Made by a program: the position numbers and the translations under genes
Shown: one piece after another, positions 8,545 to 16,742 of the stretch
Position numbering within the stretch: the stretch's first letter is position 1
Layout: each line of letters starts with the position of its first letter
Source of the DNA: Microvirga lupini
GTDB taxonomy: Bacteria; Pseudomonadota; Alphaproteobacteria; Rhizobiales; Beijerinckiaceae
Length of the DNA stretch: 64,000 bases
NCBI RefSeq assembly: GCF_014191055.1
Contig: NZ_JACHWB010000003.1
Coordinates: 248,001 to 312,000 of the forward strand
Direction: 5' to 3'
The notes under the pieces: model-generated
Databases searched by the model: none
What the model saw: only the letters and a program-made list of their open reading frames with translations
Told to the model about the DNA's origin: nothing

Positions 8545-8781
8545 TTACGGTTCAGCCCCTTCCTGGCGCGCGATCTTGTCCAGGATGAGCTGTCGGTGGA
8601 CGCGAAACTGCTCAAGCGTCTCCTCGAAGTTCCGAAGCAGCCTCTCGGCGTTCCCTGTACTCTGACCCGTCTCGGCCATCGGCTCGATCAGGCGCTGCTG
8701 CTCGGCCCAGCGTCTCTCGCCCTCGGCGATGTGCCGGTCGGCTTAGGCGAGGTCCTCGCGTTCTTTCCAGGCGTGAGACAT
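8545..8781 (-). pseudogene. Small coiled-coil gene broken by TAA at codon 13
   Basis: Reading from ATG at 8781 gives MSHAWKEREDLA, then TAA (8745-8743), then the same frame continues ADRHIAEGERRWAEQQRLIE to a natural stop at 8545, 78 codons in all. The pattern LA(Q)ADRHIAEGERRI is, from memory, a common motif of small Hyphomicrobiales helical proteins, where the interrupted position usually carries Gln. CAA or CAG to TAA/TAG needs one transition. Either the gene is a recent nonsense pseudogene or translation restarts downstream. Intact downstream reading suggests the lesion is young. Confidence 0.6.
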
Positions 8782-8819
8782 GGTGCCGATTATGCGCCCA
8801 ATTGCTCGACATTAACATA

Positions 8820-9148
8820 GGTTAAACGAGCGCATACGGCTCCTGGCATGCGAGCGAGACACACTCGCGGCCCGGTTGCCATGACCTGGTCATGCATGAG
8901 CCCTATGATCTCGGACCAGCTCGAGTCAGGGTCAATTGAACCCTCAATCGACGTCACGGGAAGGTCACCTCGCAGCCCCATTGCGGAAATAAGGCCAAGG
9001 TCAGCCCCGTGCCATGTGCAGACATTGTCTCGACTGTGCGCCTTCAGAAAGGCGAGGTTGGCGCTGTTGCAGGCATCTCGGATATTGAGATGACAAACGC
9101 GCCATTACACGATCGCCACAGTCAACGTGCAGGGATATTACCCTGATC
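8820..9148. other. Intergenic with a weak minus-strand reading frame
   Basis: Between the interrupted gene at 8781 and the MFS gene. A minus-strand frame ending at 8790 stays open to about 9108 and reads protein-like (for example MGLRGDLPVTSIEGSIDPDS from 8981), but has no ribosome site or recognised domain. I treat it as possible decayed coding DNA rather than a gene. Confidence 0.3.
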
Positions 9149-10453
9149 CTAGGCTACGGCTTCCACCATGGTGGATTCCGTGTTGCGGGAGGGTTCACGT
9201 CGCCCAAGGCCGAACAAGAAAACCAGTGATGCGATGACGGCGAACACACCTGCCAGCACGAAGGCAGGCGTGTAAGTGCCGACCTCCTCGCGAATGACGC
9301 CCGCGCCGTAGGCGGCAACGGCCGCACCCATCTGATGCGCGACCAGCACCCAGCCAAACACGATCGGCCCGTCGCGTTCTCCAAACGACTGGTTGGCGAG
9401 CTTGACGGTCGGCGGCACCGTCGCAATCCAGTCGAGCCCGTAGAACACCGCAAAGATTGTCAGGCTGACAGGCCCGAAGTCGATAAAGGGCAGCGCCAGC
9501 AGCGAGAGCCCGCGCAGGCCGTAATAGACGGCAAGCAGGCGGCGCGGGTTGTAGCGATCTGTCAGCCAGCCCGAGGCTGTCGTGCCGATCAGATCGAAAA
9601 AGCCCATCAGCGACAGCAGGCCAGCCGCCGCAACCTGTTCGATGCCATGGTCGCCGCAGAAGGCTATCATATGCGTGCCGACCAGTCCGTTGGTCGTCAG
9701 GCCGCAGACGAAAAACGTACCGGCCAGCAGCCAGAACACGGGTTGATGCGCGGCCCGGATCAGGGCCTCAATCGCAAGCCAAGGCGTCGCGGCTTGCTTT
9801 AACGGCGGCGGTGGGGGGGTGTCAGCGGCCTCACCGAAACGACGCACCCCACGGTGCTCCGGGTGTTCCGGAACGAGGATTGCGACGACCGGAATAAGGG
9901 CAGCACAACCAAGGCTGACTGCGAGCGCGACCGGCTTCCATGCGCCGCCTTCGGTAAGCCAAGCCAGGAACGGGAGGAAGACGAGAGCTCCGGTCGCCGT
10001 GCTGGCGCTCAACAGCCCCATGGCAAGGCCCTGCCGTGTCGCGAACCAGCGATTGACGACGGCTGCGCCGAGGACGGATGCGACAGCGCCGGATCCGATC
10101 CCCGACAGAACGCCCCAGCTCAAAACATAATGCCATGGCATGGTCATCCACTGGCTGGCGAAGGTCGATGCTGCCATGAGCGCAAGACCAGCTAGCATCG
10201 TCCGCTTGATCCCGACGCTCAGCATCAGGGCGGCCGCAAACGGCCCCACGAGACCATAGAGAAAGATGCCGAGTGCGGCTGAGAACGAAATGGTAGCTCG
10301 GTCCCATCCGAGGCTCATCTCCAGCGGCAGCATCATGACACCGGGTGCCGACCGCAGCCCCGCCGAGAACAGCAGAGCAAAGAAGGTGACGCCAATGACA
10401 AGCATCGCAGGGTGATAGCGGCGGGCGCGGGGATCGCCGTGAGGATTGATCAT
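9149..10453 (-). CDS. MFS transporter
   Basis: A 434-residue major facilitator superfamily permease with about twelve hydrophobic segments, starting MINPHGDPRARRYH. It resembles the OxlT/MCT-like MFS group: first helix with FSAGLRSAPGVMMLPLE and a loop GWLTDRYNPRRLLAVYYGLR between helices 8 and 9, which carries the family's D-R-x-x-x-R signature. The start at 10453 (AGAGAAGACG upstream) is preferred over in-frame codons reaching 10561, which would overlap the MarR gene. It follows the MarR regulator by 23 bases on the same strand, the classic arrangement of a substrate-induced efflux or uptake unit. Substrate unknown. Confidence 0.9.
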   Translation of the reverse strand: MINPHGDPRARRYHPAMLVIGVTFFALLFSAGLRSAPGVMMLPLEMSLGWDRATISFSAALGIFLYGLVGPFAAALMLSVGIKRTMLAGLALMAASTFASQWMTMPWHYVLSWGVLSGIGSGAVASVLGAAVVNRWFATRQGLAMGLLSASTATGALVFLPFLAWLTEGGAWKPVALAVSLGCAALIPVVAILVPEHPEHRGVRRFGEAADTPPPPPLKQAATPWLAIEALIRAAHQPVFWLLAGTFFVCGLTTNGLVGTHMIAFCGDHGIEQVAAAGLLSLMGFFDLIGTTASGWLTDRYNPRRLLAVYYGLRGLSLLALPFIDFGPVSLTIFAVFYGLDWIATVPPTVKLANQSFGERDGPIVFGWVLVAHQMGAAVAAYGAGVIREEVGTYTPAFVLAGVFAVIASLVFLFGLGRREPSRNTESTMVEAVA

Positions 10454-10476
10454 CGTCTTCTCTTTGATGCGTTCGA

Positions 10477-10875
10477 TCAGAGATTGTGCAAGGCCGCACG
10501 GAGGGCATGCGCGGCTGCGGTGCCCATGCGGGCTTCGATCCGTGCCTGAACAGCGTCCCAAAGGGGCGCCCCCTCATCGAGGGTGCGACGGCCCCTGTCC
10601 AACAAGGAGACGGACACCTCGCGCTGGTCCTTGCCCCGGCTCATGGCGACAAGACCCATCTGCTCGAGCACGCGGATGTTGCGGCCGACGGTCGAGCGAT
10701 CCAGATCGGTCCGCTTCGCGAGCTCTGTCAGCGCAACCGGCTCGCCGCGTGCGATGGAACGAAGCAGCGCAAATTGGGCAATGTTCACGCCGACGGGAGC
10801 GATCGCCTCATCGTAGAGCGCTGTCACGCGCCGGGCCGCGTTGCGCAAAGAGGTGCAGTAGCATTGAGACATCAT
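10477..10875 (-). CDS. MarR-family transcriptional regulator
   Basis: A 132-residue winged-helix regulator. The core is LLRSIARGEPVALTELAKRT, then DLDRSTVGRNIRVLEQMGLV (recognition helix) and the wing SRGKDQREVSVSLLDRG. An N-terminal CYC motif (MMSQCYCTSLR) resembles MarR regulators with cysteines that sense oxidants; this is inference. It is upstream of, and likely controls, the MFS gene. A perfect palindrome lies just upstream of its start, consistent with autorepression. Confidence 0.92.
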   Translation of the reverse strand: MMSQCYCTSLRNAARRVTALYDEAIAPVGVNIAQFALLRSIARGEPVALTELAKRTDLDRSTVGRNIRVLEQMGLVAMSRGKDQREVSVSLLDRGRRTLDEGAPLWDAVQARIEARMGTAAAHALRAALHNL

Positions 10876-10879
10876 AATG

Positions 10880-10893
10880 CGGGTATATACCCG
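10880..10893. promoter_or_regulatory. Palindromic operator candidate CGGGTATATACCCG
   Basis: A perfect 14-base palindrome, CGGGTATATACCCG, 4 bases upstream of the MarR start codon and followed by a second GTATATAG half-site-like element. Position and symmetry suit a MarR dimer overlapping its own promoter. Binding is inferred, not shown. Confidence 0.55.
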
Positions 10894-11144
10894 TATATAG
10901 TGGATTGCAATCCTCTGCGTGTCCGCAATCCTGCCAACGGATAGCGAGGATCTCGACCAGATCCGGTGTCCAGCCTCTCAATAGGGAGGCTTTTGCCGAG
11001 CAGATCACCGATCTGCCCCCGCTCATCACGAAATAGTCAAGGTCAGCTTCGGGTCAGAGAGTAACGTAGAGCAGATAAAACGAAGTTCGGTTTGTAACCC
11101 GAACGGGGACATTACGCGTCGGCTTGCCGGTATCTCATGCGTAA

Positions 11145-11431
11145 TCAGAACCGCCCACGCAGCGCCAGCGCGAAGAGATCCGCTGGCGAGACGCCGTCCG
11201 GCATCGTGTCGGGCATATAGGGCACGTCGATATGGGCCGTCCCGTCCGGCAGCGGCTGCACGTCCCGCCCGCATTCCCGGAGCACGTCGATGGACCGGCC
11301 CAGCTCGCCGACAATCTCGCCCATGGCCTTGGCGACCTCCGGGTCGGCGAAGCCTTTGACGCTCACCGTGAGTTTCGGCGACAGCGACGAGGGCGGCGCG
11401 TCGTCGGGGTCTGGTCGCTCGCTTCCATCAT
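11145..11431 (-). pseudogene. Small hypothetical gene, probably frameshifted near its start
   Basis: The frame ending at 11145 encodes KLTVSVKGFADPEVAKAMGE, a helix, then DVQPLPDGTAHIDVPYMPD, clearly protein-like for about 75 residues. It has no ATG in frame at the expected place. The doublet ATG at 11431/11428 is in a neighbouring frame and reads MMEASDQTP; a one-base shift near 11405-11415 would join it to DDAPPSSLSPKLTV. Alternatively an internal GTG is used. No domain is recognised. Confidence 0.4.
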
Positions 11432-11536
11432 GCGGCCAATATAGTAAGGCTTTGCCATAACCGCACGGCCCGCAGGCGCGGGCCGCTGGGGATCTCGGCC
11501 TGGGAGGGTGGGGAGCAGCTAGCCTCGACCGCCGTC

Positions 11537-12094
11537 TTACCGCGAAGGCCCACGCCGCAGGGCTCCGAGCCATTCCAGGATGGTGTCGGCCAGGACGTCG
11601 GCAGTGTGGAGCCCGGTATCCAGGAAACGGGTGCCGTCCGGCATGAGGTCCCTGGCGGACAAGCAGCGGTCGACCTGGGCCAAGCGCCAGTCCCGGATCT
11701 GCTCGTTCCGTCTCCGGTCGGGAGACATGGTCTGCCGTTCGATGCGGTCGCGAAGGACACGCTCGTCGATGGTCAGGAAGACATGAAGCACGTCCTCACC
11801 CCGCCGTATGAGGCCGCCAATCAGCTCGTCGAGGTAGTCGGGCCGGACGAGCGTCATGGGCACGATGATGTCTTGGCTGTAATGCTTCCGGATCTCGGCC
11901 AGCGCCGTAGCGGTCAAACCCCGCCACACCGGCAGGTCTTGATAATCCCCGCTCTCCGCCGCAGGGATCAGCTTCCTCACGAGAAACCCGATCTCCTCGG
12001 GATCGAATAGCAGCAGGTCAGGATTCCGCTCGCGGAGCCTCTCAGCAAGTGTGGTCTTTCCTGCCCCGAACGGGCCGTTCAGCCATACGATCAT
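11537..12094 (-). CDS. TmrB-like P-loop ATPase
   Basis: A 185-residue P-loop protein: Walker A GPFGAGKTT at residues 7-15, LFDPEEIGFLVRKLI after the second strand, and HVFLTIDERVLRDRIERQ near the lid. This is the layout of TmrB, the Bacillus tunicamycin-resistance ATPase, and of related small kinases. TmrB is thought to bind tunicamycin at the membrane; other members are annotated only as AAA or zeta-like kinases. Its ATG begins immediately after the TGA of the AAC(3)-like gene, so the pair is one transcript. The drug or substrate here is unknown. Confidence 0.8.
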   Translation of the reverse strand: MIVWLNGPFGAGKTTLAERLRERNPDLLLFDPEEIGFLVRKLIPAAESGDYQDLPVWRGLTATALAEIRKHYSQDIIVPMTLVRPDYLDELIGGLIRRGEDVLHVFLTIDERVLRDRIERQTMSPDRRRNEQIRDWRLAQVDRCLSARDLMPDGTRFLDTGLHTADVLADTILEWLGALRRGPSR

Positions 12095-12928
12095 TCAAGG
12101 CTCCTCGGCAGGCACGCCGGACCGCCGTGCAAAATGCTGCTCAAGATAGCTGACGCCGAATGAGACGATGTCCTGCGCGTCAAACAAATAGCAATGTGCG
12201 TTGGCCACCCGGCCCTCCCGATGCCGGCCCGATGCGACGTAAGCCCTCGCGATCGTCTCGACGGCGTCCATTTCGCCCTCGATGGCGAAGCAGTCGAGGA
12301 TGCCGTTCGAGTCGAAGTCCTCCGCCCGCTCCCACACCGTCTCACCATCCGGACCGAGGAGCGGCATCTCGTAGGTGACGCGCCGCTTCCCGGGAATGTC
12401 GGCAATGGCTTCGGCGTAGTGGAGGACGGTGACGGCATCGAGCGGAGCACCGAACAGGAGGACCTTGCCGTTCCGCTTAATGAACCGCTCGAGCGGCGAA
12501 CCGGGGCCAAAGGCCTGGCCGAGTCTGTGCGGCTCGACGAGCTCGCGGGCGAGCGGACCGAGGGCGACCATGGATGCGTCCGGATGGGCGCTTCTCAGCG
12601 CACCCGGCATGTCAACGAGAAACTGGTTGAGCAAGCCAAAGCCACGATAGGCTTTCGCCATGTCGGGTCTGAACGGCGGCCAAGTGCGACGCGTCTCTTC
12701 ATCGAGCTGGGCCCCATTAAGGGTCTCGCCAAAGGGAGAGCGCTCCCAGGAGGCATAGCCCATCAGGGTGCCGCCTGGTGCCACCGCGTCGCAAAGTGCG
12801 CCGACGACAGCACGTGTTCCACCGACCACGGGACCGATTTTCTTGAGCGATCCATGCACCATCAGCACGTCACCGCCATGGACGCCAAGGCTGCGAAGCC
12901 CGACTGCGATCGTCGTCCTGTTCTCCAT
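12095..12928 (-). CDS. Aminoglycoside N3-acetyltransferase-like protein
   Basis: A 277-residue member of the antibiotic N-acetyltransferase (AAC(3)) family, which transfers acetyl from acetyl-CoA to an amino group, classically N3 of the 2-deoxystreptamine ring. Visible signatures: DVLMVHGSLKKIGPVVGG at residues about 20-37, a SWERSPFGE turn, AHPDASMVALGPLARELVEP with the conserved His, and PGSPLERFIKRNGKVLLFGA. AGGGG just upstream supports ATG 12928; the open frame extends to 13096 without a ribosome site. Chromosomal relatives outside known resistance genes may act on other amino compounds. Directly coupled to the TmrB-like gene. Confidence 0.88.
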   Translation of the reverse strand: MENRTTIAVGLRSLGVHGGDVLMVHGSLKKIGPVVGGTRAVVGALCDAVAPGGTLMGYASWERSPFGETLNGAQLDEETRRTWPPFRPDMAKAYRGFGLLNQFLVDMPGALRSAHPDASMVALGPLARELVEPHRLGQAFGPGSPLERFIKRNGKVLLFGAPLDAVTVLHYAEAIADIPGKRRVTYEMPLLGPDGETVWERAEDFDSNGILDCFAIEGEMDAVETIARAYVASGRHREGRVANAHCYLFDAQDIVSFGVSYLEQHFARRSGVPAEEP

Positions 12929-13377
12929 GGAAACCCCTAGAACTTTGCCCGTGATTTCATAGGACGACTGCGAGCAGCATACCATGTCCCACTTGCTGTG
13001 TGCGGCAGCGGGCGGAAGAACCCGATGCTGGTCAAGGCCATTCAGACCCGCGCGGTGGGCTGGAGCGGCGATGCCGTGGTGGCGAGTGCTTTGCATTTTT
13101 GGCCGTTCGGGCCATGCGCGGATTGCCCATCCACTTTCCGTTCACCACCGGCGTCAGGCGGCCAATGACCGGCAGGCATCTCGCGATGGTCGACGCGCGG
13201 CGACTTGAGCAGCGCCCACCAGCCTTGGTTCAGGATGGATTGCTGCCGCCCTCCAAACTGCAATGCGTACTGACCTTTGAGATGCTCGGCTAGGGCAGGC
13301 TGAATAGCGCCCCTTGTTCGATGGATAGGTCCACCTATAGTGCAGCCGATCTTTTCCTTCACTGAGACGTCCTGCTC
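12929..13377. other. Divergent intergenic region, no gene seen
   Basis: About 450 bases between the minus-strand AAC(3)-like gene and the plus-strand ligase. Frames on both strands are open for 80-165 codons but have low-information, arginine/proline-rich translations and no ribosome sites. It should hold both promoters. Confidence 0.4.
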
Positions 13378-14361
13378 ATGCTCATCACCATCCTCTTTGG
13401 CGGCGAAAACCGCGAGCACTTCGTGTCGGTCGCCAGTGCCCAAGCGATAGCTGACGCATTGCCGGAGGCCGATCTCTGGTTCTGGGGTCGCGACGGTATT
13501 GTACGGGCTTGCGATCGTGGTGTTCTGATGAGCCACTCGCGACCGTTCGAGGTGGATTTACCAGCGCCGGGCGAGCCGATCGGCAGGGTTGAAGTGGCCC
13601 TTGACCGTGCAAGCAAGGAACAACGTCTCCTGGTCCTCGGTCTCCACGGCGGCATGGCGGAAAGCGGCCAGCTGCCCGTCATGTGCGAAGATCGTGGCGT
13701 TCGGTTCACCGGTTCCGGATCGGCGGCCAGCCGGCTGGCCTTCGACAAGATGGCCGCCAAGGCGGCTGTGGCAAAAGCTGGCATCGTGACCCCGCCCACC
13801 CTCACGATGGAATCCGGCGGAACGGATCTCGCCACCTACGGCAGGCTTGTGGCAAAACCGGTAGCAGACGGATCAAGTTATGGCCTGATCTTTGTCGAAG
13901 GACCTGATGATCTAAGAGCGCTTCGGGATGCGGTCCAGAGAGAAGCTTATCTCATCGAGCCATTCATCGCCGGCGTCGAGGCGACCTGTGGCGTTCTTGA
14001 GCGGGATGGAGAGGTGATCGCGCTGCCGCCCGTCGAGATCCGCCCCGCCGATGGTGTCTTTGACTACGCCGCAAAGTATCTCGCTCCCACCACCCGTGAG
14101 ATCTGTCCAGCAGGCTTTGGTGAACAGGTCAGCGCCGCTCTGCAGTCCGCGGCCTTGAAGGCTCATTCCGGCATCGGTGCCCGTGGATATTCGCGGAGCG
14201 ACTTCATAGTCGCAGGAGATCGGGTCATCTTCCCCGAGATCAACACTTTGCCTGGTCTGACGAGAGCCTCGCTCTTTCCCAAGGAGCTTGCGGCGCAAGG
14301 CATCGCCTTCGATGAGTTTCTGCACGGCCAGATCGAGCTGGCGGAACTCGGCAGCCGATAG
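13378..14361 (+). CDS. D-alanine--D-alanine ligase-family protein
   Basis: A 327-residue ATP-grasp ligase of the Ddl family, which joins two D-alanines for peptidoglycan. N-terminal LITILFGGENREH, central LHGGMAESGQLPVM (Ddl proteins usually have HG..GEDG), then VRFTGSGSAASRLAFDKMAA, the ATP-grasp lysine in LVAKPVADGSSYGL, YLIEPFIAGVEATCGV, and the metal and substrate motif FPEINTLPGLT. Every core block is present but several invariant positions vary, including the HG..GE.G loop. It stands alone, away from any dcw cluster, so it may be a second ligase with altered acceptor specificity. Divergent from the AAC(3)-TmrB pair. Confidence 0.85.
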   Translation: MLITILFGGENREHFVSVASAQAIADALPEADLWFWGRDGIVRACDRGVLMSHSRPFEVDLPAPGEPIGRVEVALDRASKEQRLLVLGLHGGMAESGQLPVMCEDRGVRFTGSGSAASRLAFDKMAAKAAVAKAGIVTPPTLTMESGGTDLATYGRLVAKPVADGSSYGLIFVEGPDDLRALRDAVQREAYLIEPFIAGVEATCGVLERDGEVIALPPVEIRPADGVFDYAAKYLAPTTREICPAGFGEQVSAALQSAALKAHSGIGARGYSRSDFIVAGDRVIFPEINTLPGLTRASLFPKELAAQGIAFDEFLHGQIELAELGSR

Positions 14362-14501
14362 GCGACTTCCGGAGCGGACCGTTGTGTGGGAACAGCTCCA
14401 GGTTGGAGTGTTTCAACTGGGACTGTAGGTGAGGAGCACATTTCGGACCGGCCCGATCCTTAACTTTGATGTGGGATGTACTGTCTGTTGTTCGCAGTTC
14501 C

Positions 14502-15647
14502 TTAGACGATGCCCCATGCCCGATAACGCCGACGCCCTGTCAGCTCGCGCGGAAGAGCGCCGCCGAGCTGTGCCAACATGAGGTCGACTGCCTTCGGGGT
14601 GACGCCAATCAGTTTCGACGCGATGGCTACTGACACCAGCGGGCGAGAGAGGAACAGGTCGATGAGCTGCGGCAGGCGCGAGTTGCTGCGGCAGTCCTTC
14701 GCCCGCCGCATCATCGTCTCGCGCGCCAAGGTCAGGCGCTGCAGGTCCTTCTCGCCCTGGGTCACCGCCTCGTCGACGATCCGGGCGAAGGCCTCGACCT
14801 TCTCGACGCCCCCTTCCCTCCCCTGCAGGCGATACCGCGAGGCCTTGTAGCCGGAGACGAGCGGTAGCAGGTGCGCAGTCAGGCCCCGCGCCCGCAGGAT
14901 CGAGCCGGCCATGATGAGGCCGAGCCAGGGCTGGCGCGGATACATACCGAGCGCCGTCCAGGCGTCCCAGGCGATGGCGGCGCCCGCGATCGCGGGCCAT
15001 TTCTCGGTACGCTTGACTACATCGAGCCAGAGGTCCTCGTTCTCCGCCTCGTCGACCTCCGGGTCATAGACCAGGTGCGAGCGGCGCTTCGGGATCGGCG
15101 TCTCGCCGGCCAGCGTCTTGCTGGTGCGCGCCAGGATGGCGTCGATCTCGGCGAAGTGACCTGCCAAGGGATCCTCGTCGTCATGGTCCGGCTCATCATC
15201 GGCCTGGGTCCCCCCTCCATTCCCCAGAGGTTCGTTCTGTCCGGAGGCGGGCATCAACCCGCGCAGGGCCGAGAGGCCGTCGATCGACAGCGGCCAGGGC
15301 GCTTTGCGGGCGAGCGCCATGCGCCGGGCCCGCAGGGCCGCGGCCGCACGGGTGAGCTCGTGGGTCGGGCTGCGCACGTCCATGCCAGCGTCGTGCAGGA
15401 CCACGTCGCCGATGTCGACGAAGTGGCCGTCGAGGATTAGGGCCCGGGTGGCCTCGACCATGTCGCAGCGGGACTGCCAGCCGGCCGCCAAGCCGGCCGC
15501 CGCCAGCCGCGCGTCGAGGTCCATGACGGCGATCGCGGTCCGCTCGAGACGCCCGGCCAAGGTCCACGGGAGTTCCGGCAGGTCGTAGGTCTTCGGCACA
15601 AGCGGCGCGAAGTCCTCGTCGTCATAGCGCCCCCTGCCCTCGAACAT
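14502..15647 (-). CDS. RHE_PE00001-family protein (DUF1612 plus C-terminal HTH)
   Basis: A 381-residue protein of the type found on rhizobial plasmids and islands. The N-terminal half (YDLPELPWTLAGRLERTAIA, DLDARLAAAGLAAGWQSRCD, ATRALILDGHFVDIGDVVLHDAG) is the DUF1612-like domain. The C-terminal 60 residues form an HTH that reads NSRLPQLIDLFLSRPLVS, ASKLIGVTPKAVDLMLAQLG, RRRYRAWGIV. The HTH implies DNA binding; no function is established. AGGGACC precedes ATG at 15647. It marks the left part of the accessory segment that includes the serine recombinase. Confidence 0.8.
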   Translation of the reverse strand: MFEGRGRYDDEDFAPLVPKTYDLPELPWTLAGRLERTAIAVMDLDARLAAAGLAAGWQSRCDMVEATRALILDGHFVDIGDVVLHDAGMDVRSPTHELTRAAAALRARRMALARKAPWPLSIDGLSALRGLMPASGQNEPLGNGGGTQADDEPDHDDEDPLAGHFAEIDAILARTSKTLAGETPIPKRRSHLVYDPEVDEAENEDLWLDVVKRTEKWPAIAGAAIAWDAWTALGMYPRQPWLGLIMAGSILRARGLTAHLLPLVSGYKASRYRLQGREGGVEKVEAFARIVDEAVTQGEKDLQRLTLARETMMRRAKDCRSNSRLPQLIDLFLSRPLVSVAIASKLIGVTPKAVDLMLAQLGGALPRELTGRRRYRAWGIV

Positions 15648-15917
15648 GGTCCCTGCCCTGATCGGCTAAGTTACTGACTTTCCGACACCATACCGCCTAG
15701 GTCCGAAGTGAAGCAAGTTCTTGCTACGCACTGCGGTATCGTTTTGGGGCGGGGCTTGACGCCGGCATTCGGTCGACCCAGATCGTAAGCGTCGCCGCAA
15801 GGCGATCGTCCCCTGCGGATGCGGGGCGTGCGGTCGGAATCCGGGCCGCCTTTTTCGTTTTCCCGGCCCGCGCGAGCCGCCGAACAGGCGGATTTCCCCC
15901 GCAAAAGCGGGGATTTC

Positions 15918-15948
15918 AAAGGCTCTGGGCTCTGGCCCGGAGCCTTTT
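15918..15948 (+). terminator. Hairpin with T-run
   Basis: AAAGGCTC pairs with GAGCCTTT around a GC-rich loop and is followed by TTTTGTCT. It looks like a rho-independent terminator read on the plus strand, but no plus-strand gene is evident just upstream, so it may end a small RNA or be a relic. Confidence 0.45.
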
Positions 15949-16063
15949 GTCTATCCGGCGTCTGTTATGGCCCTAACCGCGCCAAAGGTTTCAACCTGGT
16001 TTGCAAACGGCCGTTTTCTCATCACTGGCGTAAGTGTACAAACGACCGTTGAGACGGCCTGCA

Positions 16064-16079
16064 GCGGCGAAAACGCCGC
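16064..16079. terminator. Perfect hairpin after the DUF2867 gene
   Basis: GCGGCGAAAACGCCGC forms a 6-bp stem with an AAAA loop 20 bases beyond the stop of the minus-strand DUF2867 gene. A T-run is lacking on either side, so a terminator role is only plausible. Confidence 0.4.
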
Positions 16080-16098
16080 GGGAGCGAGGCCCCTCGCC

Positions 16099-16653
16099 TC
16101 ACTTGCGCCCGACCTGCGCGAGCATCGCCGGGACGATCACCCTGTGGAACGGCTTCACTGCAGCGAGGTAGAGCCGCCCGAGGCGGTTCCTGGTGCGCAC
16201 TAAGGTCGTGGCCATGACCCGCTGCCCGTCGTCATCCGGCGTGACCTCGACCACCACCCGGAAATCGAGGTGAGCGTCGTCGAACCCCATCACCACCCGG
16301 TCCGGCGAGGCGCTCACGACGGGGAAGATCCCGATCCGCTTGGCTCCCGCCGGTGCGCCGCGCCTGAGCCCAAATGGCGTGACGGCGAGATTGCGCAGCG
16401 CGAGGAGGCCGTCGACCCACCGGGGCCGCCGCTCGACCATCCGCCGCGCCGCCTCGAGCGCGTCGAGGGGTTCGGCGACATGGACGGAATAGGCGTCGGT
16501 GAAGTCGGCGTCGGGTAGAGGGATATCGCCGGCAGTTGGCGGAGCGGCGCTTCGGTTGATGATGCTCCTCCATCCCGCAGGGAACCCTATCGCGCACTGT
16601 ACACCAGTTAGCCGGGCCAGTGCACGTCGGCTGGTCTGAGCTTGCCCGAGCAA
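16099..16653 (-). CDS. DUF2867-family protein
   Basis: A 184-residue protein with the DUF2867 pattern: LPDADFTDAYSVHVAEPLDA near residue 50, LAVTPFGLRRG centrally, GFDDAHLDFRVVVEV and VRTRNRLGRLYLAAVKPFHR near the end. The family occurs alone or fused to NAD-dependent epimerases; its function is unknown and a ligand-binding beta-rich fold is likely. The first 30-40 residues are poorly typical, so translation may start inside the frame. Confidence 0.75.
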   Translation of the reverse strand: MLGQAQTSRRALARLTGVQCAIGFPAGWRSIINRSAAPPTAGDIPLPDADFTDAYSVHVAEPLDALEAARRMVERRPRWVDGLLALRNLAVTPFGLRRGAPAGAKRIGIFPVVSASPDRVVMGFDDAHLDFRVVVEVTPDDDGQRVMATTLVRTRNRLGRLYLAAVKPFHRVIVPAMLAQVGRK

Positions 16654-16742
16654 GAACCCTGACCTGATTAACGTCGCTTGTGGACTGGCAGCGATCGTAC
16701 GAGACTTCGCGCAGAGAGCCTCGCAACACGGGGAGGTGTGTC

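Larger units (their letters stand above)
15648..16098. other. Intergenic region with hairpins, no gene seen
   Basis: About 450 bases between two minus-strand genes. It contains two hairpins listed separately. Frames are short and arginine-rich. It should include the promoter of the RHE_PE00001 gene. Confidence 0.4.

Noticed and set aside
13042-13536. 164-codon minus-strand frame before the Ddl-type gene
   Set aside because: Overlaps the ligase start in antisense, no recognised motif and no ribosome site.
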